A stretch of DNA of 64,000 nt, from assembly GCA_950097015.1 (NCBI GenBank), contig CATNEN010000003.1, positions 11,189,501 to 11,253,500 of the forward strand. Direction: 5' to 3'. Source of the stretch: Macrostomum hystrix. Lineage: Eukaryota > Platyhelminthes > Macrostomidae. Below are positions 32,401 through 41,238 of this stretch, in pieces. How positions within the stretch are numbered: the stretch's first letter is position 1; each line of letters begins with the position of its first letter. The notes beneath the pieces are model-generated. The model had not been told where the DNA came from. It saw only the letters and a program-made list of their open reading frames with translations, and did not search any database. A program made the position numbers and the translations under genes.

Positions 32401-35288
32401 GGAAGGAGAGGGGGAGAATGCGATGAGAGGGGAAGAGTGGAAGGAGAGGGGGAGAATGCGATGAGAGGGGAAGAGTGGAAGGAGAGGGGGAGAATGCAAT
32501 GAGAGGGGAAGAGTGGAAGGAGAGGGGGAGAATGCGATGAGAGGGGAAGAGTGGAAGGAGAGGGGGAGAATGCGATGAGGGGAAGAGTGGAAGGAGAGGG
32601 GGAGAATGCGATGAGAGGGGAAGAGTGGAAGGAGAGGGGGAGAATGCGATGAGAGGGGAATAGTGGAAGGAGAGGAGAATGAGATGAGAGGGGAATAGTG
32701 GAAGGAGAGGGGGAGAATGCGATGAGATGGGAATAGTGGAAGGAGAGGGGGAGAATGCGATGAGAGGCGAAGAGTGGAAGGAGAGGGGGAGAATGCGATG
32801 AGAGGGGAAGAGTGGAAGGAGAGGGGGAGAATGCGATGAGAGGGGAAGAGTGGAAGGAGAGGGGGAGAATGCAATGAGAGGGGAAGAGTGGAAGGAGAGG
32901 GGAGAATGGGATGAGAGGGGAAGAGTGAAAGGAGAGGGGGAGACTGCGATGAGAGGGGAAGAGTGAAAGGAGAGGGGGAGAATGGGATGAGAGGGGAAGA
33001 GTGGAAGGAGAGGGGGAGAATGCGATGAGAGGCGAAGAGTGGAAGGAGAGGGGGAGAGAATGGGATGACAGGGGAAGAGTGGAAGGGGAGGGGGAGAATG
33101 CGATGAGAGGGGAATAGTGGAAGGAGAGGGGGAGAATGCGATGAGAGGGGAATAGTGGAAGGAGAGGGGGAGAATGCGATGAGAGGGGAATAGTGGAAGG
33201 AGAGGAGAATGAGATGAGAGGGGAATAGTGGAAGGAGAGGGGGAGAATGCGATGAGAGGGGAATAGTGGAAGGAGAGGGGGAGAATGCGATGAGAGGGGA
33301 AGAGTGGAAGGAGAGGAGAATGAGATGAGAGGGGAAGAGTGGAAGGAGAGGGGGAGAATGCGATGAGAGGGGAAGAGTGGAAGGAGAGGGGGAGAATGCG
33401 ATGAGAGGAGAATAGTGGAAGGAGAGGAGAATGCGATGAGAGGGGAAGAGTGGAAGGAGAGGGGGAGAATGCGATGAGAGGGGAAGAGTGGAAGGAGAGG
33501 GGGAGAATGCGATGAGAGGGGAAGAGTGGAAGGAGAGGAGAATGAGATGAGAGGGGAATAGTGGAAGGAGAGGGGGAGAATGCGATGAGGGGAAGAGTGG
33601 AAGGAGAGGGGGAGAATGCGATGAGGGGAAGAGTGGAAGGAGAGGGGGAGAATGCGATGAGAGGGGAAGAGTGGAAGGAGAGGGGGAGAATGCGATGAGA
33701 GGGGAATAGTGGAAGGAGAGGAGAATGAGATGAGAGGGGAATAGTGGAAGGAGAGGGGGAGAATGCGATGAGAGGGGAAGAGTGGAAGGAGAGGAGAATG
33801 AGATGAGAGGGGAATAGTGGAAGGAGAGGGGGAGAATGCGATGAGAGGGGAATAGTGGAAGGAGAGGAGAATGAGATGAGAGGGGAATAGTGGAAGGAGA
33901 GGGGGAGAATGCGATGAGAGGGGAAGAGTGGAAGGAGAGGGGGAGAATGAGATGAGAGGGGAAGAGTGGAAGGAGAGGGGGAGAATGCGATGAGAGGGGA
34001 AGAGTGGAAGGAGAGGGGGAGAATGCGATGAGAGGGGAAGAGTGGAAGGAGAGGGGGAGAATGCGATGAGAGGGGAATAGTGGAAGGAGAGGGGGAGAAT
34101 GCGATGAGAGGGGAAGAGTGGAAGGAGAGGGGGAGAATGCGATGAGAGGGGAAGAGTGGAAGGAGAGGGGGAGAATGCGATGAGATGGGAATAGTGGAAG
34201 GAGAGGGGGAGAATGGGATGAGAGGGGAAGAGTGGAAGGAGAGGGGGAGAATGCGATGAGAGGCGAAGAGTGGAAGGAGAGGGGAGAGAATGGGATGACA
34301 GGGGAAGAGTGGAAGGAGAGGGGGAGAATGCGATGAGATGGGAATAGTGGAAGGAGAGGGGGAGAATGGGATGAGAGGGGAAGAGTGGAAGGAGAGGGGG
34401 AGAATGCGATGAGAGGCGAAGAGTGGAAGGAGAGGGGAGAGAATGGGATGACAGGGGAAGAGTGGAAGGGGAGGGGGAGAATGGGATGATCAAGATGTGT
34501 GGAAGAGCTAAGAAAACGAAAAAAACTAAAAAAGGTTAAGGGGGAAATATTTACTAGGAAGGAGAGGAGGAAATAAATGTTATAGGCCATAGGGAGTGAA
34601 TATAAGTTTATGCCTACACTGTTACATTTTTGCACATAGACTTGACAAAGAACACAAACGTCATATTTAAATTAGCAACCTTTATAATAACATTTAAACG
34701 TCAGTAGCACGTCACTATCAATTGGACAGATAGAGAACTATTCTGTTTTGCTAACTACTAAACCTAAGGCTAGGCTAGGCATGCAAAAATCTAAAAGTAG
34801 ATCTAGACGAATGGGTAAAGACAGCAGTTAGGACACGCAATGACGCAGTTAGCACCCAAATATGGTAAGTGTAGAATAAGAAGATAAGATTCTAAAACAA
34901 TCCAACTGAATGTTTTTTCTCTGCGCGTTTCTTATATATTAAGCTTTACTAAACACACACGGAGCTAAGATAGAGTGATATAGAGTAATATTGTCGCCAT
35001 AAATATCCCACAAAAATTACACGCCTACTTCCGATTTTTAAGCTAAAAAAATAAGGTATTGAAGAATTGCAAATAGGAATAGAATGTCTTTAATTTTTTG
35101 CCTAACAAACTCAAAGTCAAACTGGCTGTATTTGAAATCCTAATCCTAATTATTCTAATCCAAATCCTAATTAATCCTAATCATAATTAGGACGATCCTA
35201 ATCAGGCTACTGGGGACACAAATTGTCTACGTAGGGGCTGACATTCGAACTCCCGACCTATCACTAGTCGGGAAGAGTACCTGAGTGT

Positions 35289-35324
<36 letters not shown>

Positions 35325-37316
35325 TGTTTGAAGGCTGCGGGCAGTGGCACATCATTTAGTGACACTAGACCCGCAGCCAGCGAGGAGGCAATTTTGCCTA
35401 TTTCACTGACTCCTGAGCACACACGCACACAGATACTGTACGCAGGCACACGCTCACACAGGTGTGTACATCTGCCCTGACTTTCTCATCGTCAGGCAGT
35501 GTACACTCTCACTGTGCTTTGGAGGTTGGCCATTAAGGTACAAGCCTCCACTCCGCGGCTTCGCCTCAGATAAATGTCTTTTCAATGCGGAATCGAGCTC
35601 AGGGTCTTCCAGTGAAGATTCAGGGATTCGAACTCCCGACCTCATAAAAATATTAAGATGTAATATTTGGGCTGGAATTATATATGAATCATAAGGAGAA
35701 GGATAAATTGAAGACTCACCGATTAGCCCTATCCTGTGGAGTCATTGCCAACAGATCGTCAGTTACGATCAGCCGCCTAATCGAATCCGGCAAATCTTCA
35801 ACGCCTTCTTCGCCAACAGCGGCACCATCCTCCCAGTCGCCGTTGTCGCTATCGAAACCATCGCCGTTGAAGTCGCCTTCATCGTCGCGATTATCAACGG
35901 CGGCCGCTTTCTCGTCGTTATTATCGTCGCTATTGCCGGCCTCCGGACTGCGGTCGGCGGCGGCGCCCGTTCCGGCCCGACGCTGCTTCCTGCCGGCTTT
36001 GCCACCGCCACCGCCAGATTTAGAGTTGGCCGCCAGGCCTAGGCCAGTTTCGTCTGGCGGATTCTTTATAATGAACTGAGTAGTGCGACTATTGTCAATG
36101 ATGGTGCCAACCGAGCCGCAGGCCTTGCATTTGGCGTACAGTTCGCCCTGTTTGCCGCGACTCTTTACTATGAGATCGGTTTCAGGATTCTCGCACTCGG
36201 AGCAGAGAACGTAGCTGCGGACACAGATATTTGTAACAGTTTTTCTTTTAATTTACATTTTAAGATGTGGCTTTGCGATGCGACCCTTTACTTCGCATCA
36301 CTTTACTTCACTCATATTCAAGAGAACTTTAGGTCTGGCAGCCTCAATACCAAATGATAAAAATAATTGCAGGACTGCCGGAGGGTTACGTCATTTGTTG
36401 ACAGTCGACCCGCAGCCAGCGAGGATGCAAATCTGCCCGTTCCGCAGATTCCTGAGCACACACGCACCCACACACAAGTGTGTACATCTACCTGACTTTC
36501 TTAATCGTCAGGCAGTGTACACTCTCACTGTGCCTTGGAGGGAAGAGTAGAAGGAGAGGGGAGAATGGGCTGAGAGGGGAAGAGTGGAAGGAGAGGGGGG
36601 AGAGAATGCGATGAGAGGGGAAGAGTGGAAGAAGGGGAGAGAATGGGATGAGAGGGGAAGAGTGTAAGAAGGGGAGAGAATGCGATGAGAGGGGAAGAGT
36701 GGAAGAAGGGGAGAGAATGCTATGAGAGGGGAAGAGTGGAAGAAGGGGAGAGAATGGGCTGAGAGGGGAAGAGTGGAAGGAGAAGGGGTGAGAATGGGAT
36801 GAGAGAAGAGTGGAAGGAGAGGGGGAATGTGATGATAGAGGAAAAGTGGAAGGAGAGGGAGAGAGCCCCTGTAGGGTATAAATTGCACAAGCCCCCAAGC
36901 CTTCTCTACGCGGCTGCGCCAAAAATGAATGTGGCCTCGCCGCGGAATCGAGCTTAGGGACCTTGGTGCAATAGGCAAACGCGTTGAATGAAGCCTTAAG
37001 GAAAAAGTGTTGCTCGTCAGTCATCAACTCACCGTTTAATAAACCCGTCCAGTATAGTTTGCAGTTTCTCGCCATCGTGAGCGCCGTTGACAATATAGCG
37101 CTCGTTCTTCTGATCGAATTGTATCTGGGCGCCTAGTTCGGCGCCAAAGTATTTAGTTGGATAAATTGGCGGACGACATAGAGCCTTGCCAACCTCTTGC
37201 ATATTGACTATGACAGTCTTGATGCCGTTACCTTTGCCTTCAACTTTGGCAATAATTCGTGGCATTTTATAGCGATAGAAATCGTCGCTTACTTCACGAT
37301 TGACGTTAAGCGCCAT
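26476..37316 (-). CDS. EIF5: Eukaryotic translation initiation factor 5 (eIF5), four exons, 467 aa
   Basis: Exons 37033-37316, 35720-36214, 28926-29289 and 26476-26736 join with matching phases and canonical sites. The N-terminal domain reads [16 protein letters not shown] and keeps Arg15, the residue needed to stimulate GTP hydrolysis by eIF2. [13 protein letters not shown] and [11 protein letters not shown] follow. Exon 2 carries the C2-C2 zinc ribbon ([13 protein letters not shown] ... CKACG) and an acidic glycine/alanine-rich linker longer than in vertebrates. Exons 3-4 are the HEAT/W2 domain (AERLD-like block, [26 protein letters not shown]) with the acidic C-terminal tail that binds eIF2-beta and eIF1. 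eIF5 acts in the cytosol in the 43S complex at start-codon recognition. Introns 2 and 3 span 6.4 and 2.2 kb and are dominated by minisatellites. Confidence 0.97.
26915..27725. repeat. 29-bp minisatellite with 87-bp higher-order period, in eIF5 intron 3
   Basis: About 27 copies of a 29-bp unit (GGGTCAGGCTGAGGATCTAG core). Units with GGGG and GAGG after GGCT follow the order GGGG-GAGG-GAGG for about six rounds (roughly 27008-27507), a regular 87-bp higher-order unit. The right end is decayed. Confidence 0.95.
28205..28790. repeat. 34-bp minisatellite in eIF5 intron 3
   Basis: About 17 copies of a 34-bp unit containing GGATCTGGTAGAGTGACACT and AGAAACACCTCAAA, with few variants (CACCTC against CAACTC). 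It ends about 135 bp before the exon at 28926. Confidence 0.95.
29330..34487. repeat. 5.2-kb, 38-bp polypurine minisatellite in eIF5 intron 2
   Basis: Roughly 140 copies of a 38-bp unit (AGTGGAAGGAGAGGGGGAGA core plus ATGCGATGAGAGGGGA). A common short variant loses three bases, and several units show a six-base or dinucleotide change. The plus strand is almost all purine. Because 38 is not a multiple of three and the minus strand lacks stops, all its frames stay open and give two spurious frames of more than 1700 codons. The array starts 41 bp upstream of the eIF5 exon 3 acceptor. Confidence 0.97.
34488..35284. other. Unique AT-rich part of eIF5 intron 2
   Basis: No exon or RNA gene is seen here. 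A small AATCCTAATTA-type repetition occurs near 35140-35190. At 35229-35260 an inverted box-B-like TTCGAACTCCCGACC suggests a SINE head remnant. Confidence 0.4.
35285..35650 (-). mobile_element. tRNA-derived SINE, family B, best copy, in eIF5 intron 2
   Basis: Read on the minus strand it begins with a tRNA-like head containing a good box B (GGGAGTTCGAATCCC near 35630) and continues through GAGCTCGATTCCGC and GCGAAGCCGCGGAG. The body shared with other copies follows, and it ends in (ATT)n, seen on the plus strand as the AAT run at 35290-35325. This copy shows that the family is tRNA-headed with an ATT tail. It lies 70 bp downstream of the eIF5 exon 2 donor. Confidence 0.8.
36363..36980 (-). 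mobile_element. SINE family B copy split by a minisatellite, in eIF5 intron 1
   Basis: The SINE body runs from GCAGGACTGCCGGAGGG (36371) to CTGTGCCTTGGAGG (36541). It is interrupted and resumes near 36865 with GTATAAATTGCACAAG and GCGGAATCGAGCTTAGG. In the uninterrupted copy at 9737-10100 the matching parts are joined directly. The tail near the start is short (AAAAATAATTG). Confidence 0.8.
36541..36866. repeat. Short array of the 38-bp polypurine monomer inside a SINE
   Basis: About nine units built from AAGAGTGGAAG, GGGGAGAGAATG and GGATGAGAGG, variants of the monomer that forms the 29330-34487 array. The units are more diverged and irregular (32-40 bp). The plus strand is polypurine, as in the large array. 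Confidence 0.9.
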
Positions 37317-38706
37317 TGTTCTAGGTTTCTTGATTGCTGGTTAGATTAAAAATATTGTATTGATTACCAAATCTAGCAGTTTAATATGCCTCAATGCAAG
37401 CTTTATATATTTTTCTCTAAATAAAATTGTACTTGTAGTTTTGTAAGATTTATTGGCGGTTGCTTGTGCGACAGTGTGTTAACGAGCTCTGTTTGGTTTC
37501 AGCTAAGCTCATAATCCGCAAATTTCAACGCTTTCTTCCGACTTGCCCAGTAAGCTTGAATCGCATGGAGTCCTTTACGTCGACTGTGGCGGCGCGTTTT
37601 GACTGCTGTGACGAAATACGGCATGCGATAATTAAATTGTCCCGCGCGATGGCTTAGCGAGCTGGATACAAAGTCCAGTTGGAACTGAAATGATGTTTTG
37701 TTTGGGTTGACTTGAGGGGATTGCATTTAAGAATCTCAATAATTGTGCCAACTAATCAAGGAAGTCTTTGTTGGGCGCTAACAAATGTCCTAGAGAAAAC
37801 TGTCAAAACAAAATTGATGTCTAGCCTATGCCAGCAGTTGCAGCAATGCTTAATGGACGATATGCAATATGCCAAACAGAATATTTCAAGACCTTAAGTA
37901 ATATCTGCTGATTCTGCTGCTATTTACCAGCCCAATATTTTATCATCCACCATTATGACTGATGAATGGCAAGCTCATGAGAGCTGACATAAAAATCAAC
38001 TTCTCACTTAATTTTGTTCATCCAAAATACAAATATGTGCAGACACAATCAGTTGACTTTATGTAGTGTCCATGTAAAAAGAATTGCTAACATATGCTTG
38101 GCACATATAAGGACTTATTTATATCATATCTCTCAGAATTCCAATTTCAGAGGGCTTGCCAGAATAAGGTGTTTGGCAACTTACTTTACTGAATTCAGCA
38201 GTATAATTTTATTTTATAATAGCATGTTTACACCATTTGTTACTCATTTGCTCATCCAGTTTATAAGATAGATACAGTATGAACTTCCTAAATTATATAT
38301 TTGCTATAATAATGGTATTAGGATGTGTTGTAGGCCTAATGGAAACTGTAAATTAGTATAACTTAAAATTCCAACTAATATACAAAAATATTTGTTGTTA
38401 CTATTTTAATATTGTTCTAACCTATTCAATTAAAATATTTTTAGTAGTAGTAACTACTTAATTTTATTTTTACTTTATTTAATGTTTGAGTCAGTATTTA
38501 AACTATACCTTTTTGCATTCTAGTTGGTTATTTTTGCAATCAAGTTGGACAGACTGCTGAGGCTCAGACTGCGCTAAATTGCCTGCAATCGAATGTAGGA
38601 TTGACCATAGACAGCCAAGTCTTTTGCACTCTAGTTGGTCTTTTTTGCGTTCTATTTGGACAAAAATCTCTTCCCTACTCCTGTCCTCTCTGTCTCTTCA
38701 GTCATC

Positions 38707-40058
38707 ATGGGTGAGCGTTGCCCGTATTTGAAAATTAATGCTGTTGATAGACTGAGGCTGATCACTGCCTACGAGGAGGACTCTGATTGGAGGACATTGG
38801 CTCAGCAACTGGGCATCAAGCACACAACAGCAAGCAACATCATCCACGCGTATACGCAGTTTGTCGTCTCCGGCTGCACAGGGCGGCAGCAATAGCGGCT
38901 GGTCTCACGTTGCACCAACATAGGATGCACATCCTGAAGGGCCATTTTCATGCAGCGATACCAGAGATCACACCATTCAAATGTCTGCAGTGGATCAATC
39001 ACAGTGTCACTTATATTTAGAGGTGCCTGGATTGTGCCAACATTTTTGAGTGATTAGCAAGCCAGATATTGTGGATTGGTGCAAACCCTGAGTCTATATC
39101 TGCATAACGTCATTCTTAGTTAATGTTTGTTTATTGTCACTGTAACTGTTGCCATTGCCTCTCTACCTGCCTGATTACAGTTTTTTCTTTTGTTCCTGAT
39201 GCCGGCGATTTCTTAGTTTCCCGTGTTAAATTATTTTTTTTGCTTTTTTCAGCTGATCATGGCCGGTACGCTGTTTCATTGTTGACCCACACCTTCTGAG
39301 GCCCACCATTGAGCTCTGCGACCTTGACGTGAACCATCGGGAGCTGACTGTCCTCACTGGTGAGACGGGAGTGGAGTGGCTCGCTACATATGGCCTACTG
39401 CAAAATTCAATGGAGTGCCCTCATTGCGTAGGCAAACAGTGTGGCTACCAACATCGAGCTGGTCGTGACTACGTCGATGGTGTCTGCTGGGCATACAAGA
39501 CCTGCAGGAGGCAACGGTCAATTTGACTGGGCTCCTTCTTTGAAGGTAGTCACCTGACTCTAGTGCAGCTCATTGACATCGTATACTTCTGGGCTGCCAA
39601 TGTGTGTCAGACAGATGCAGCTCACGAGACGCGGACTGCACTGAACACAATAACGGACTGGTTTAATGGACGGATCATCACGGATCAGTGGGCCGGCTAC
39701 AATGCACTACCCGGAAACCACGCCACAGTGAACCACTCGCTCCACTTCTGCAACCCCAATGACCCAACAATCCACACCAACCTGGTCAAAGGCATGTGGG
39801 GGAACTGCAAGGCGAAATTCCGCGCCATGCATGGTATGAGTGACAAGCTCTTTGACACGTACCTGCAAGAGTACATGTGGCGCCGCCACATGTGGGGGCA
39901 TGTGGGGGAACTGCAAGGCAAAATTCCGCACCATGCATGGTACGAGTGACAAGCTGTTTGACACGTACCTGCAAGAGTACATGTGGCGCCGCCAGTTTCT
40001 GCACAAGCAGTTTGGCAACATCATGTTCTGGATTGCGCACTACTACCCCGCTGTCTGA
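38707..40058 (+). pseudogene. Broken Merlin/ISXO2-like transposase
   Basis: A helix-turn-helix-like start reads MGERCPYLKINAVDRLRLIT and DWRTLAQQLGIKHTTASNII (38707-38895). After about 400 bp without an open frame, 39295-39523 encodes a metal-binding CPHC region and ends at an in-frame TGA (39524). The frame continues with LGSFFEGSHLTLVQLIDIVY. The later part has ITDQWAGYNALPG, VNHSLHF and HTNLVKGMWG, typical of the DDE domain of ISXO2/Merlin enzymes, although the Glu expected near HTN..E..W is not there. The region before ITDQW looks too short, as if the first catalytic Asp segment were deleted. A 106-bp tandem duplication (39793-39898 and 39899-40004) shifts the frame. The enzyme is clearly inactive as it stands. 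Confidence 0.75.
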
Positions 40059-40261
40059 CATCCCATCTATGGCCCCTGGACTTTTATATATGGACTTGGA
40101 CTTCTTATTGCTTAATTGCTTATTGCTTGGACTTACAAAATAATCCCGTGTAAAAGTTTTAGCGAGTTAACGCGCTCAAAAAAGAATCTAACAGCGTGCA
40201 AAATACACCGAGTTTATGTTCCTGCACTCGCTTATTTTCGCACGGTGCTGACTCGCTGAAA

Positions 40262-40945
40262 GCAGTTTTTGTAAAAATTCTCTCGCTCATTCTCGCGCTC
40301 ATTCTATCGCTACTGTAACTCGCTCATTCTCTCGCTCATTCTCTCGCTCATTCTTTCGCTCATTCTCGCGCTCATTCTCTCGCTCATTCTCTCGCTCATT
40401 CTCACGCTTATTCTCGCGCTACTGTAACTCGCTCAGTCTCTCGCTCATTCTCTCGCTCATTCTCTCGCTACTGTAACTCGCTCAGTCTCTCGCTCATTCT
40501 CTCGCTCATTCTCTCGCTCATTCTCTCGCTACTGTAACTCGCTCAGTCTCTCGCTCATTCTCTCGCTACTGTAACTCGCTCAGTCTCTCGCAACTGTAAC
40601 TCGCTTATTCTCTCGCTACTGTAACTCGCTCATTCTCTCGCAACTGTAACTCGCTCATTCTCTCGCTACTGTAACTCGCTCAGTCTCTCGCAACTGTAAC
40701 TCGCTTATTCTCTCGCTACTGTAACTCGCTCATTCTCTCGCAACTGTAACTCGCTCAGTCTCTCGCAACTGTAACTCGCTCATTCTCTCGCTACTGTAAC
40801 TCGCTCATTCTCTCGCTCATTCTCTCGCTCATTCTTTCGCTCATTCTCGCGCTACTGTAACTCGCTCATTCTCTCGCTCATTCTCTCGCTCATTCTCGCA
40901 CTCATTCTCTCGCTACTGTAACTCGCTCATTCTCTCGCTCATTTC
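40262..40945. repeat. Composite 10/15-bp satellite inside the Merlin-like element
   Basis: Tandem CTCGCTCATT decamers alternate with a TCTCGCTACTGTAACTCGCT version to give mixed 10- and 15-bp periods. The array fills the space between the transposase remnant and the right terminal repeat. Confidence 0.92.
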
Positions 40946-41238
40946 CCATCCATAGACTTGACGCGTCTAGTTAAATTAATTTAACGCGGGAAACTAAGAA
41001 ATCGCCCCTGATGCCAATTCTATCCTAGCTAAGTCTTGTCCAAATAGAATGCAAAAAAGACCAACTAGAGCGCAAAAGACTTGGCTGTCTATGGTCAATC
41101 CTACATTTGATTGCAGGCGATTTAGCGCAGTCTGAGCCTCAGCAGTCTGTCCAACTTGATTGCAAATATAACCAACTAGAATGCAAAAAGGTATATTATT
41201 CAATAGAGCTAAATGTCTCTTTTAAAATTTACTTATAT

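Larger units (their letters stand above)
38503..41200 (+). mobile_element. Decayed Merlin-like DNA transposon with about 160-bp terminal inverted repeats
   Basis: Positions 38503-38661 reappear inverted at 41040-41200 with few differences (TGCATTCTAGTTGGTTATTT ... TTCTATTTGGACA). Between them lie transposase fragments and a CTCGCTCATT array. Just inside the right repeat, about 40 bp (GGCGATTTCTTAGTTTCCCG) match 39203-39240 inverted, so the right end carries a second piece of internal sequence. I could not fix the target-site duplication. The class call rests on the transposase motifs. Confidence 0.75.

Noticed and set aside
29269-34635. Minus-strand open frames of 1788 and 1724 codons ([17 protein letters not shown]-type repeats)
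   Set aside because: They arise because the 38-bp polypurine monomer has no stop on the minus strand in any frame. The region lies in an eIF5 intron with matching splice phases on both sides, and the encoded text is pure repeat.
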